DNA of 40,123 bases from Nostoc sp. PA-18-2419 (GCF_005869855.1 NZ_SZNH01000001.1:364412-404534), one strand, 5' to 3'. Shown: positions 26,261-35,035, numbered from the stretch's first letter. A program made the numbers and translations. Notes: generated from the sequence alone by a model not told the origin.

Positions 26261-26924
26261 AAAAATTTATTTATGATTTACAGTTGGTAGCAAAATATTG
26301 ATGTTTTGGACTAACTTATTATCTTTTTATACTAATTTATACCAATTCTCTATGAAGATGCGCCTAATCATTTTAGGGCACAGCAAATTATCTTGAGAAA
26401 ACCTCTGCGTTGGCAGTTGCTTATGGGGGAAATCCCCTTGGCGCTAGCCTCTCCCTTTGGGAGAAGACCGGGCTGCCTCACCTTTGCGCTAACCTTCGCC
26501 TACCTACGCTGCGGGAAGGCGTTCGCGTAGCGTCTCGTAGAGAAGCACTTATGGGTTGAAAAAAGTTAAAATTTGGCGCAGCTTCAAAAAGAAACGGTAT
26601 AACAACTCCCGCAGAAATAACCTAATCTGAAGGCACGCACTAAAAATACCCCCTTGTCATGCTGATAATTGCCTAATGGGGCGATCGCAATCACCAACGC
26701 CAATAGAGATGCTTAAAGGCAAATTTATATTCTTAATCAACAACGCCTTAACTCAGGTTATATTTCTGGAGTCTGAGATTATTTATCAAACTCTTAATTA
26801 ATATCTTACTTCAGATATGTTTTTCGGAATATATGATCAAAATCTTTCTAGAGAAAGAATTCTTTATACGTTTGATTTTTTAAAATTTTATTAAGTAGAA
26901 CATTTGTTAGTACCTGAAAAAGCC
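26261..26924. other. Intergenic region with large palindromic repeat
   Basis: About 660 bases without a gene. The centre holds the compound palindromic repeat at 26424-26547. Downstream sequence (26560-26920) is AT-rich with one GCGATCGC octamer near 26681 and no protein-like frame. Confidence 0.5.
26424..26547. repeat. Compound palindromic (REP-like) repeat
   Basis: A run of hairpins: GGGGGAAATCCCC, CTCTCCCTTTGGGAGAAG, CCTTCGCCTACCTACGCTGCGGGAAGG, and GTTCGCGTAGCGTCTCGTAGAG. It is far more GC-rich than its surroundings. The TACGCTGCGGGAAGGCGTTC and GCGTAGCGTCTCGTAGAG modules are, to my knowledge, dispersed in many Nostocales genomes. Confidence 0.75.
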
Positions 26925-27260
26925 ATGAGTGAGAATAAACAAGAAAATCAAATTAATCAACCAGTGAGCGAAGATCGCGATACTCGTGAGAAGCCAGATG
27001 TGAATGAAGAAAAATTAACAGCAAATCCTGGAGATAGAATCGCCGATCAGCCTCAATCTGTTGAAGAAAAGGCTAAACAGGTAGCTGTCGATCATGTAGC
27101 AGATATTACAGGTGACGAAATTACAGTCCCCACTTACTTTGTTGTCGATGAACCCGATGGTGAAAAGAAAGCACTCCACCACGTTAAAGATGCTGAAGAG
27201 ATTTCTGATGTAATTCGCCAAGCACGAGTAGACGAAGATGGAAATCGAATTTGGCGGTAG
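26925..27260 (+). CDS. Hypothetical acidic protein
   Basis: 111 residues from the ATG at 26925 (MSENKQENQINQP); a TTG at 26904 is in frame but less likely. The first 60 residues are polar and probably disordered (Asn, Gln, Glu, Asp, Lys). The C-terminal half (VPTYFVVDEPDGEKKALHHVKDAEEISDVIRQARVDEDGNRIW) may fold. No cysteines, signal or membrane segment. I do not recognise it. It resembles small stress-type cyanobacterial proteins in composition only. Confidence 0.6.
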   Translation: MSENKQENQINQPVSEDRDTREKPDVNEEKLTANPGDRIADQPQSVEEKAKQVAVDHVADITGDEITVPTYFVVDEPDGEKKALHHVKDAEEISDVIRQARVDEDGNRIWR

Positions 27261-27413
27261 TCGCTGATTGAAGAAACAAGGGTATCGGGGATTGGTGATT
27301 AATTCTCTTACCTTTTGCCACTCCCCATTTCCCTGTTACCGTATCTTCGGAGTTTATGCTACATTTGTAATCAAAGAATTATCAGATTTGAAACTCTCCA
27401 AGGATGAGCGGTA

Positions 27414-28151
27414 ATGGAAAATATTACAACTTCCGAAGAATTGACATCTTGGAGTCCGGTAGAAATTAAAAATCAGATTACAGAACTTGTTAAAGACCGC
27501 AATCAAGAGTCGTTAAGAGCCAAAGTAGAATTTTATAAAAACGAATTAGCACCATATTTTGCAGAATTGAGCCAGCGCAACCCCTTTCCTCAAGTTGCAG
27601 ATCAAGTAGCGATCGTGATCGGTGGTTGGATGCCTATCTGGTCTACTATCCCTTTTCAAGACATTTTACCTGGTAGGATACACGAGCAGTCTTATCAAAT
27701 TTTTCATAATGATGGTTACTATGCAAATGTTGCCCGTTATGCACTCGGACATCAGTCTGGTTTTTGGCAAAAATTTGCCTCAAAACTACCAGCTTATGAC
27801 TTAATGTTATTGCAACACTATTCAATTAAAAATGAGCAGTGGAATATAAAAAATGTTGGTATATTCCAGGCATGGGGAAATAGAGAAATTCCATTAACGA
27901 TTGAGGATGCAGACAAGTGGTTTACGAAAAATGTCGAATCTAAATTGAAGCAATCATCATCAAAGATAGATTTACAGCCAGAACTGCAATTAGAAGAGAT
28001 GGACAGAAATACTGTCAAAAAATTTGAGAAAGTCTATTTAGCTACTTCTTTTTTAGAACATTTATATATAGACAATGACTTTCGCTTAATTAAGAGTCAA
28101 CGGGAAGCTACACAGCGAGCAAGTTATACAATTGCTGTTCGCAAAAGTTGA
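27414..28151 (+). CDS. Plastid-lipid-associated/fibrillin-like protein
   Basis: 245 residues, soluble. The core VAIVIGGWMPIWSTIPFQDILPGRIHEQSYQIFHNDGYYANVARYALG resembles the beta-barrel start of PAP/fibrillin proteins (lipid- or carotenoid-associated proteins of thylakoid plastoglobules) found in cyanobacteria and chloroplasts. AGGATGAGCGGTA precedes the ATG. The next gene's frame overlaps its end by 20 bases if an upstream TTG is used, but its ATG lies after the stop. Family assignment is by motif memory only; the protein could simply be a conserved unknown. Confidence 0.6.
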   Translation: MENITTSEELTSWSPVEIKNQITELVKDRNQESLRAKVEFYKNELAPYFAELSQRNPFPQVADQVAIVIGGWMPIWSTIPFQDILPGRIHEQSYQIFHNDGYYANVARYALGHQSGFWQKFASKLPAYDLMLLQHYSIKNEQWNIKNVGIFQAWGNREIPLTIEDADKWFTKNVESKLKQSSSKIDLQPELQLEEMDRNTVKKFEKVYLATSFLEHLYIDNDFRLIKSQREATQRASYTIAVRKS

Positions 28152-28173
28152 ACTCACAAAATTTTTCAATGCT

Positions 28174-28809
28174 ATGTCCTCAACCCAATTAGAAGTTACT
28201 TCCACCCAAAGCTACAACTACCTCTTATTTTTACCTGATCGCAACGGCTTACTACAACCGCTTTTGCCAACGATTTTGTTTCTACACGGTTCGGGTGAGC
28301 GAGGCTCTAACCTAGATGAGGTGAAAAACCACGGCGTTGCTAAAATTGTAGAGGAACAGCCTGATTTTCCATTCATTGTTATTTCTCCCCAATGTCCACG
28401 CGGTCAAAATTGGTCAGTAAAGCGATTGAGCCTTCTTTTGGATGAAGTCATCGCATCCTATCCTGTGGATTTAGATCGCATTTACCTGACTGGCTTAAGC
28501 ATGGGTGGTTACGGAACATGGCATTTAGCAGCAGTACAACCCCAAATATTCGCGGCGATCGCACCTATCTGCGGTGGTGGTAAGCTAACCCAAGCACCAA
28601 ACTTGAAAAATCTTCCTGTGTGGGTATTTCATGGAGCAAAGGATGATATCGTTCCCTTAAGCGAGTCCGAAATCATGGTTTCTGCATTACAAGCCTGCGG
28701 CGGAAATGTGAAATTTACAGTTTACCCAGAAGCCGAACACGACTCGTGGACGCAAACATATCATAATCCAGAACTTTATCAGTGGTTTTTGCAGCATCGA
28801 CGGCAGTAG
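28174..28809 (+). CDS. Alpha/beta hydrolase (phospholipase/carboxylesterase-like)
   Basis: 211 residues from the ATG at 28174. The oxyanion segment ILFLHGSGERG, the nucleophile elbow GLSMGGYG, the acid in GAKDDIVP and the base in AEHDSW complete a Ser-Asp-His triad. The overall plan fits dienelactone-hydrolase/PHB-depolymerase-type esterases (PF01738/PF02230-like). It follows the fibrillin-like gene by 22 bases on the same strand, so the two probably form an operon. Substrate unknown. Confidence 0.85.
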   Translation: MSSTQLEVTSTQSYNYLLFLPDRNGLLQPLLPTILFLHGSGERGSNLDEVKNHGVAKIVEEQPDFPFIVISPQCPRGQNWSVKRLSLLLDEVIASYPVDLDRIYLTGLSMGGYGTWHLAAVQPQIFAAIAPICGGGKLTQAPNLKNLPVWVFHGAKDDIVPLSESEIMVSALQACGGNVKFTVYPEAEHDSWTQTYHNPELYQWFLQHRRQ

Positions 28810-28844
28810 GCTGTAGATGAAAGATAATTTTCTCTACATTGACC

Positions 28845-29197
28845 TCAAGGAATTTGTTCAACAACTTGTTGGACAATTTGCTCGTCTGGGTAAGCCTCAG
28901 CGAATGCTCTCATGTACATAAGATTAGTACGTGAAAACCCCTTCATCTCCGGAAAAGCTTTTCGCAAGTCAGTTGCCAAACGATTGATGACTTTTGCACC
29001 CCAACCCTGCTGCTGTTGGTGATTAAGAATATCTCGCCCAATTTGCCAGTAGAGCAATACTAATTCTCTATTGACTGCAACTGCCGCTCGTAATTGAGCG
29101 CTAGAAATTGAGTTTTTAGCTCAAATAAAAAATCATCATAACCAAGAATTTCAGACGCACTGCTGCATGAAACTTCAGATTTATCGTCTTTAGGCAT
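28845..29197 (-). pseudogene. DUF1016 (YhcG-type) N-terminal remnant
   Basis: From the ATG at 29197 the frame gives MPKDDKSEVSCSSASEILGY and then DDFLFELK; after a short A run (about 29095-29100) the next frame continues KNSISSAQLRAAVAVNRELV, LLYWQIGRDIL and GWGAKVINRLATDLRKAFPEMKGFS, the DUF1016 N-terminal domain. One missing A explains the frameshift. The coding sequence then ends at TGA (28845) where the family has Trp-Gly-His-Asn, so the C-terminal PD-(D/E)XK nuclease domain is lost. Not a working gene. Confidence 0.75.
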
Positions 29198-29512
29198 AAA
29201 AAAATTAACTATTTCTCTAAATTTATCAGTATTTACGTAGGTACAATAACCACAACTTCAACAGGTTTTCATTAAAAATCTTTTTTAGCGCTCAAAAATT
29301 AAAATTTCTAAGAAGTCCTGACTTATATATTTGACATTAAAGTGTATAGCTTTAATAATCTGATTACGTACAAATTCGTAATTGTATAGATATCTGAATT
29401 TAATCTAGCTAAGTATACTGAGAGCTAAGATTTCTTTCGGCTAGCTCTGAGTCAGCTTGGCTTGAAAAAATCAAATCTATCTTATATAAGCTGCTTTTAA
29501 CAGGGTTGCATT
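29198..29512. other. Intergenic region without a gene
   Basis: AT-rich sequence between the DUF1016 remnant and a small membrane-protein gene; no structure or frame recognised. The promoter of the 29513 gene is expected here. Confidence 0.45.
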
Positions 29513-29815
29513 ATGCTATTATCAAAGTCAAAATTGAGTTTAAAAATTACTCAAAAAAATAAAAATTATCAGCTTTTCAAAACTCGAATTAAGATAATAC
29601 TCTTGGCTGGATATTTTATCATTTTACCAATTTTTACTTTGATAACTTTATCTTTATTATTGCCATTATTTACTACTAACTTATTTACTTCCATCGGAAT
29701 CTCACATCACTCTACATCAATTCCTTGGATAGATGATGCAGCTGAATGCGAGCATACTGGTAGAGATTGGCGCGATCGCAAGTGTTGGGATAATAAACAT
29801 AATCCCATGTTCTAA
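29513..29815 (+). CDS. Small membrane protein, unknown function
   Basis: 100 residues. A basic N-terminus (about 1-26) precedes a hydrophobic segment (about 27-60, ILLAGYFIILPIFTLITLSL), and a polar C-terminus follows with two Cys in CEHTGRDWRDRKC. Probably one or two membrane passes with the tail outside. I do not recognise a family. It reads toward the GTPase gene. Confidence 0.55.
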   Translation: MLLSKSKLSLKITQKNKNYQLFKTRIKIILLAGYFIILPIFTLITLSLLLPLFTTNLFTSIGISHHSTSIPWIDDAAECEHTGRDWRDRKCWDNKHNPMF

Positions 29816-29861
29816 TTGGAATTAGAGCAAAATGGATATGTAGCCTGTTGTTTGTCCAACC

Positions 29862-31226
29862 TTGAATCAACCTAACTTTGTGCGTAATCTGCAAGAGTCT
29901 CACTTAAACCGTGCCCGCGCCAGTCTTAGACAAGCGCTGTCTTGGTATGGATATCTTCGCAAATCAGGACAGTTGTCATCTAACCCCGAATTAGCATCTT
30001 TTGTAAAACCAGAATTAGAAACTCTCAACTCTACACTCAATAAACTGGATTCTAACGTTATTAGAATTGCCGTCTTTGGTTTAGTGAGTCGTGGAAAGTC
30101 AGCAGTTTTAAATGCCCTGCTGGGAGACAAGATTCTGCAAACTGGCCCCCTCAATGGTGTTACCCAATGGCCTCGGTCGGTACGCTGGCAGCCAGGAAAC
30201 AAGGTATTAGTAGAGTTAATTGATACACCAGGATTAGACGAAATTGAGGGCGAGTCACGGGCAGACATGGCACGAGAAGTAGTGCGTCAAGCGGATTTAA
30301 TTTTGTTTGTCGTATCTGGTGATATCACTCGCACTGAGTATCAAGGATTGCTGGAATTAAGGCGATCACAAAAACCTTTGATTTTGGTGTTTAACAAGAT
30401 AGACTTGTACCCAGATACAGACAAAAGCGCGATTTACGAAAATTTGCAACAACTGGGTGCAGGAAATTTCCCCGCAAAGCCTTTACTACCCGATGAAATT
30501 GTCATGGTGGCGGCGGAACCAGCACCAATGGAGGTGCGGGTTGAATGGCCTGATGGTCGCATCACCTATGAATGGGAGACACCACCACCACAAGTGGACG
30601 AACTCAAGCAGACAATTTTGAACATTCTCAATCGAGAAGGGCGATCGCTTCTGGCTTTAAATGCACTCATCCAAGCACGAGACGCAGAAGCAAAGATCGC
30701 TCAAAAAACCATCGACTTACGCCAACAAGAAGCCGAAGACATCATCTGGCAATTTACTAAATATAAAGCTTTGGCAGTAGCTTTAAATCCCATCGCCTTC
30801 TTAGATATCCTGGGCGGGGCTATTGCTGATTTGGCTTTGATTCGCGCTTTGGCACGCTTGTATGGTTTACCAATGACTAGTTATGAAGCAGGAAAAATTT
30901 TTAAAACTATTTTATTGAGTTCTGGTGGCTTACTGCTGGGAGAATTAGGTAGTAGTTTCGTGTTGGGTTTGGGCAAGAGTACAGCTGCGATCGCCACTGG
31001 CGATAATCCGACAAATATTACTGCCTTCGCTGGCAGTGCGATCGCCCAAGCTGGGATTGCTGGTTATGGCGCATACTCCGTTGGCAAAGCCGCTCAAGTC
31101 TATCTGGAAAAAGGCTGCACTTGGGGACAGTTGGGCGCTAGCAGCGTCATTCAAGAAATTCTTTCTCAAGTTGACCAAAACACAATTCTGTATCGTTTGC
31201 GACAAGAACTAGGCATAAAGTATTGA
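29862..31226 (+). CDS. Dynamin-like/Era-like GTPase with membrane-anchoring C-terminus
   Basis: 454 residues. G1 GLVSRGKS (73-80), G3 DTPG (121-124) and G4 NKID (178-181) are present, so it binds and probably hydrolyses GTP. Following helices (about 265-300) lead to hydrophobic segments (about 300-400: ALAVALNPIAFLDILGGAIADLALI, ILLSSGGLLLGELGSSFVLGLG) of the DUF697 type that associate with the membrane. It has no ATG: an upstream ATG GAT ATG is followed by TAG, so a TTG at 29862 (MNQPNF) is the likely start, with GTG at residue 7 an alternative. A role in membrane or photosystem maintenance is a guess. Confidence 0.85.
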   Translation: MNQPNFVRNLQESHLNRARASLRQALSWYGYLRKSGQLSSNPELASFVKPELETLNSTLNKLDSNVIRIAVFGLVSRGKSAVLNALLGDKILQTGPLNGVTQWPRSVRWQPGNKVLVELIDTPGLDEIEGESRADMAREVVRQADLILFVVSGDITRTEYQGLLELRRSQKPLILVFNKIDLYPDTDKSAIYENLQQLGAGNFPAKPLLPDEIVMVAAEPAPMEVRVEWPDGRITYEWETPPPQVDELKQTILNILNREGRSLLALNALIQARDAEAKIAQKTIDLRQQEAEDIIWQFTKYKALAVALNPIAFLDILGGAIADLALIRALARLYGLPMTSYEAGKIFKTILLSSGGLLLGELGSSFVLGLGKSTAAIATGDNPTNITAFAGSAIAQAGIAGYGAYSVGKAAQVYLEKGCTWGQLGASSVIQEILSQVDQNTILYRLRQELGIKY

Positions 31227-31558
31227 GAATAACTAATAATTGTTTCTCATTTGTTACCCTTTATAAGCATTTATCAACTTCTATCAAAGTCTTCTGACAA
31301 TCCATCTCAATTGCCGATTTCCAATGCAAGATTGAGAAGATGATCATCTTTGCTCGTGGCTGCAATTAACAGAAAATGCATTAGCTTATTCAAGCAAAGA
31401 TTGCCAGAGGGAAATCCTCACCCAAGTTTGTTAAAAAGATGACGGTATTTACACCACTTTTTTTGACAAACATATCTAAACTGTAAATGTGAGCTTTCTA
31501 AGGTCATTAGAATCTCTGCCATTGATTTATATCTCTGAAAATATAAGGTGAAAGTGAC
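31227..31558. other. Intergenic region upstream of cp12
   Basis: About 330 bases; no supported gene. It should hold the cp12 promoter. A minus-strand frame at about 31316-31390 reads LLIAATSKDDHLLNLALEIGN but is too short to call. Confidence 0.4.
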
Positions 31559-31816
31559 ATGACAACCTTAAACGTAAATCAAGCTGCTGTGGCTACAACT
31601 CTTGAGCAAACGATTTTAGAAGCCATTAGTGATGCTCGTGCAACTTGTGAGTTGAATGGCAGTAATTCTGCTAATTGTGCCGTAGCTTGGGATATCGTCG
31701 AAGAATTACAAGCTGAAAAATCTGATCGGCATCGAGCAAAACAAAAGAAAACCTCTTTAGAGAACTATTGCGATCGCCATCCAGATTCCGTAGAGTGTCT
31801 GATATACGACCTTTAA
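31559..31816 (+). CDS. cp12: CP12, Calvin-cycle regulatory protein
   Basis: 85 residues. CP12 is a mostly disordered protein that, when oxidised in the dark, ties glyceraldehyde-3-phosphate dehydrogenase to phosphoribulokinase and shuts the Calvin cycle. The hallmark core AVAWDIVEELQAEKSD (41-56) and two Cys pairs (Cys30/Cys40, Cys71/Cys80) are present, the second in CDRHPDSVECLIYDL. Both disulfide loops are complete, so redox control should work at both ends. AAGGTGAAAGTGAC precedes the ATG. It is not in an operon with gap2 or prk. Confidence 0.95.
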   Translation: MTTLNVNQAAVATTLEQTILEAISDARATCELNGSNSANCAVAWDIVEELQAEKSDRHRAKQKKTSLENYCDRHPDSVECLIYDL

Positions 31817-31919
31817 CAAGATAGAATTCAGGACTCAGTATAAATTCTGTACGAATACCTGATAAATATGTAGGTTTAAATCCAATAACCTTGAGTTAAG
31901 CCTGAAAATATTCATGTAG

Positions 31920-31939
31920 AGACGCGATTCATCGCGTCT
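31920..31939. repeat. Palindrome AGACGCGA-TTCA-TCGCGTCT
   Basis: Perfect 8-bp stem 104 bases after cp12. This GACGCGAT...ATCGCGTC motif is a dispersed repeat in Nostocales to my knowledge; it might also serve as a terminator, though no T run follows. Confidence 0.6.
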
Positions 31940-32080
31940 AAAAGATTCAGTTTTCTTTGTCAATAAACCTTAACCCAAGTTTATTGGGTTTAAATCCCCA
32001 CTAAATCTTCTGCACACCATTTTGCAATCAAGATTTAGTGGTTTTCAATTTATTATGAATTCTCAATTCTGCATTCTTGT

Positions 32081-32899
32081 TCAATTTTTCCGTAAATCAA
32101 CTGTTGCTGATTGCGCGGTCTGCTTAACTGCTTCTAAATTAGGTGGTGATGTTTCACTTTCCATTCCCAACCATAAAAGATATTCGATATTTCCAGCCGG
32201 TCCAGTAATCGGCGACCAAGTTAAGCCTTTGTATTTCCATCCTAATTCTTGAGCCACTTGCAACACCTGGAAAATAGCGTCCGCTTGGTCGTTTGGATCG
32301 CGCACAACTCCTTTTTTTCCCACACGGGATTTGCCAACTTCAAACTGTGGCTTGACTAATAATATAGCTTCCCGGCTAGCTTGAGTTAGCTCCCACAAAG
32401 CAGGCAGAATTTTGCTTAAGGAAATAAACGAAACATCCACTACTGCCAAATCGGGAATTGGGTCATTTTCACCGTACAAATCATTTGGTCGTAGCTGTCT
32501 TAAATTGGTGCGTTCGCGCAAAATTACTCGCGAATCATTTCTTAAGAGCCAGTCAACTTGTCCGTAACCAACATCAATACCGTAAACTAGTTTTGCCCCA
32601 GCTTGCAACAAACAATCAGTAAAGCCACCTGTCGAAATTCCACCATCTAAACAAATGCGTCCAGCGACAGGAATGGCAAACACTGTTAAAGCTTTGGAGA
32701 GTTTTTCACCTCCTCTAGAAACAAAAGGCGATCGCTCTTTAATATTTATTTGAGCTGCAATATCAACTTCTGTACCAGGTTTATCAACTACCTGCTGATT
32801 AACAGTAACTTCCCCTGCTTGAATTAACCTCTGTGCTAAGGCGCGAGAAGAACATAAATTTAAATCTACTAATAATGTATCGAGTCGTTGTTTAGCCAA
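32081..32899 (-). CDS. tlyA: TlyA-family rRNA 2'-O-methyltransferase
   Basis: 272 residues. The N-terminal S4 RNA-binding domain (MAKQRLDTLLVDLNLCSSRALAQRLIQAGEV) is followed by an FtsJ-like methyltransferase (ICLDGGISTGGFTDCLLQAGA, GIDVGYGQVDWLLR, VVDVSFISL, LLVKPQFE), as in TlyA, which methylates cytidines of 16S and 23S rRNA and is often mislabelled haemolysin. The start is a TTG directly after the stop of the DUF29 gene (TAATTG); no ATG fits, and the usual MAKQRLD start agrees. The SAM motif reads DGGISTGG in place of DVGASTGG. Translational coupling with the DUF29 gene is likely. Confidence 0.92.
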   Translation of the reverse strand: MAKQRLDTLLVDLNLCSSRALAQRLIQAGEVTVNQQVVDKPGTEVDIAAQINIKERSPFVSRGGEKLSKALTVFAIPVAGRICLDGGISTGGFTDCLLQAGAKLVYGIDVGYGQVDWLLRNDSRVILRERTNLRQLRPNDLYGENDPIPDLAVVDVSFISLSKILPALWELTQASREAILLVKPQFEVGKSRVGKKGVVRDPNDQADAIFQVLQVAQELGWKYKGLTWSPITGPAGNIEYLLWLGMESETSPPNLEAVKQTAQSATVDLRKN

Positions 32900-33334
32900 T
32901 TAATTAGACTCTCCTGAGAAGATTAAACCTAAAGCACGATTGATAATTTCTTCTCGGTTAACCAGCTTTTCTAATTCTTGGGCTTCATAACGACCTTCTT
33001 CTACTTCAAAGGAAGCCTCATCAATGGCATTTAAATAGGCTTCTGCTAAGATTTCTAACAATTCTTCTAGCGTCAGATAATAGCCCCCTGCTTTGCAGTG
33101 CTTATTTTCTCGTTGAATTTCCCGAACCGAATTCCGAATAGAGACTTCCCAAGAGCGAGTTGTGCGATTTTCAGCTTGTTGTTTAATCAAATGCAACAAT
33201 AGAATCACTGCATAGCTACGAATCGTGTTGATTATGTCATTTCGGCTCATTTGTGTTAATTCTTCTACTATTAGCAATGCTCCTTGAACATCGCCCTTAA
33301 CAAGCAAGTCTTTCAAACTCAATAATTCTTCCAT
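32900..33334 (-). CDS. DUF29 family protein
   Basis: 144 residues from the ATG at 33334 (MEELLSLKDLLVKGDVQGA), which matches the usual DUF29 start; in-frame ATG at 33352 and TTG at 33358 would add 6-8 residues. The protein is helical with the family's conserved MSRNDIINTIRSYAVILLLHLIKQQAENRTTRSWEVSIRNS. Function unknown; the family is abundant in cyanobacteria. It directly precedes tlyA with no gap. Confidence 0.85.
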   Translation of the reverse strand: MEELLSLKDLLVKGDVQGALLIVEELTQMSRNDIINTIRSYAVILLLHLIKQQAENRTTRSWEVSIRNSVREIQRENKHCKAGGYYLTLEELLEILAEAYLNAIDEASFEVEEGRYEAQELEKLVNREEIINRALGLIFSGESN

Positions 33335-33646
33335 AATTAGTGCTTCAAACATCGGCAACTTCTATTGTGCCTGATAATACATTCATACTATAAATTTTTC
33401 TGACGCTGTTTCACTTGCTTAAGTTCTGCTAAATATCGCTACCATCTCCGGACTGAATTTTCCAAACAAGACGTAACAATTTATCTTAATAGTTATATTT
33501 TTTTGTCAAAATCAACACATTTTCTCTTTATGTTTATAAGATAAAAGCATATGCCCAATTGAAAAATTCTTTACTAAATTTAGTGAAGTCGCAGAAGTCA
33601 AAATACTGCACTCAAACCTGATATTTCAAACAGGAGACAGGCGATT
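33335..33646. other. Divergent promoter region
   Basis: About 310 bases between the DUF29-tlyA pair (leftward) and the Nif11-type gene (rightward); promoters for both must lie here. No clear -35/-10 pair or operator can be singled out. Confidence 0.4.
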
Positions 33647-33880
33647 ATGACACAGCAAAATGCTGCCCGACTTTTTGAAGCCGTAAAACGAGATCAAGCA
33701 TTACAAGAAAGGCTCAAAGCAACAGCTAATCCAGAAGCTTTCATTAAGATTGCTCGTGAGCGTGGTTATGAATTCACCGTTGAAGAACTAAATACTGAGA
33801 TTGACAAATTATCAGAAGAAGATTTAGCCGCCATTGTCAATCCCGGATGGGGAAATAGACGCCACCTTAATCCTAGATAA
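33647..33880 (+). CDS. Nif11-domain small protein, possible RiPP precursor
   Basis: 77 residues. NAARLFEAVKRDQALQERLKATANPEAFIKIARERGYEFTVEELNTEID is the Nif11 leader domain found at the N-terminus of many cyanobacterial ribosomal peptide precursors, and also in stand-alone Nif11 proteins. The remaining C-terminus LSEEDLAAIVNPGWGNRRHLNPR is short, rich in Gly, Asn, Arg and Trp, and lacks a double-glycine cleavage site or cysteines. No LanM, radical-SAM or peptidase-transporter gene lies in the window. AGGAGAC precedes the ATG by about 8 bases. Either an orphan precursor or a non-RiPP family member. Confidence 0.8.
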   Translation: MTQQNAARLFEAVKRDQALQERLKATANPEAFIKIARERGYEFTVEELNTEIDKLSEEDLAAIVNPGWGNRRHLNPR

Positions 33881-34309
33881 TTCCTATTTCATGAAAATTA
33901 AAGTATAGGAACAACTGGATTTCCAAAGGTACTTCTAAATATAAAATTATAGCATGGTTGTTGAGTGTCAACAGCTATGCTATTGTTTTTATTTGCTTGG
34001 AGTCCTGAAGATTTGCGAGTTGCGTAGGGCAGCCCGCCGTCAGCATTGTCTTAACTTTTTTCTTGTTCAAGAATATACAACTAAGGGACTTCTAAGTAAA
34101 AATATCCTACTGCTTATAGTCAACAGTCATCAATCATCACTCAGCAACTTCAAACAGGATAAATTATTTCTTGAAGTTCCCTTTAAACAACAGGTTAAAA
34201 GTTGGCAATTTTATCTCTCAACTCCTACTAGAGTTCAGAAAAAAGCGATCGCCCCATCAAATCAAAGTGCGATCGCTGTTGATAATTCTTGTGGGGTGAC
34301 CATTAAAGT
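33881..34309. other. Intergenic region dominated by repeat sequence
   Basis: About 430 bases between the Nif11-type gene and apcF (which reads leftward, ending at 34310). It holds MITE-like copy 2 (34085-34181), a GC-rich patch (GGGCAGCCCGCCGTCAGC, about 34027-34044) and two GCGATCGC octamers (about 34245 and 34270). An open frame across it is not a real gene. Confidence 0.5.
34085..34181. repeat. MITE-like element, copy 2 (about 97 bp)
   Basis: GGGACTTCTAAGTAAAAATATCCTAC...TTATTTCTTGAAGTTCCC. Ends are imperfect inverted repeats, and the interior (AGTCAACAGTCATCAATCATCACTCAGCAACTTCAAAC) matches copy 1 at 7243-7338 closely. It encodes no protein. Confidence 0.65.
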
Positions 34310-34819
34310 CTAAATATCAATCTCGCTCAATTCGCGTGTGATGTGATCGAATGGTTCATCTATAAAAGCAGCATTAGCCACACCTGCTGTGGCTGCTTGT
34401 TCCTTAGCTAGATCCTTGAGTATTTGGACACCGCGAACCGTCGGGCCAATCGGAACTCCTAAAGAATTGTAAGTTTCTCGCAGCCCTTGTAGCACTCGCT
34501 CATCTAACACATTTGTGTTACCAGCAACCAGTGCATAAGTCGCATAGCGCAAGTAATAGTCTAGATCCCTTAAACAAGCCGCATAGCGGCGGGTTGTATA
34601 AGAATTTCCACCAGGACGAATCAATTCCGGCAGTTCTTCATATAACTTTAAACCAGCCTGTTTGACAAGTGCAGCTGCATTAGAATTTATCGCTGCTGCC
34701 GCTTGTACTCGTGCTGTACCACTGTCAAAGTAAGACTTGAGACTATCAAGTGCATTCCGGTCAAAATACCGACCAGCTACGTCATAATTCTTAATTAAAT
34801 TTGTTACCGCATCGCGCAT
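34310..34819 (-). CDS. apcF: Allophycocyanin beta-18 subunit
   Basis: 169 residues from the ATG at 34819, which has GGGAG about ten bases upstream; a TTG five codons earlier is not needed. ApcF is a minor beta-type subunit of the phycobilisome core that pairs with the ApcE linker domain to pass energy to photosystem II. The globin-like phycobiliprotein fold shows in MRDAVTNLIKNYDVAGRYFD, ELIRPGGNSYTTRRYAACLRDLDYYLRYATYALVAG with Cys82 as the phycocyanobilin attachment site, and GVQILKDLAKEQA. The sequence agrees with ApcF more than with ApcB (for instance RELSEIDI at the end). It is divergent from glnA. Confidence 0.92.
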   Translation of the reverse strand: MRDAVTNLIKNYDVAGRYFDRNALDSLKSYFDSGTARVQAAAAINSNAAALVKQAGLKLYEELPELIRPGGNSYTTRRYAACLRDLDYYLRYATYALVAGNTNVLDERVLQGLRETYNSLGVPIGPTVRGVQILKDLAKEQAATAGVANAAFIDEPFDHITRELSEIDI

Positions 34820-35035
34820 TCCATTTTCTCCCAATCGTTGCTATCTATGGTTTGATATTTATTTGGCTGCACTTATGCAGCAGTAAATTTTTGTGCTATT
34901 AAAAATAGATTCGGCACAAAAACAATCTATCCACTACATAAGGATTCTATGCCAAAGTTGACCCCTATGTGATGAACTTTCCAGTTTTATACAGACGAGC
35001 GGCGAAAGGTTAATATAACCTGTAATCCAGATATC
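34820..35035. other. Divergent promoter region of apcF and glnA
   Basis: Upstream DNA for apcF (leftward) and distal glnA promoter. I cannot single out the apcF promoter elements. No gene. Confidence 0.4.

Noticed and set aside
31316..31390. Minus-strand short frame LLIAATSKDDHLLNLALEIGN
   Set aside because: Only about 24 codons after its ATG; could be a fossil but no family can be matched.
33954..34313. Open frame of 119 codons on the plus strand
   Set aside because: It runs across the MITE-like copy 2 and two GCGATCGC octamers, and its translation has no protein-like pattern.
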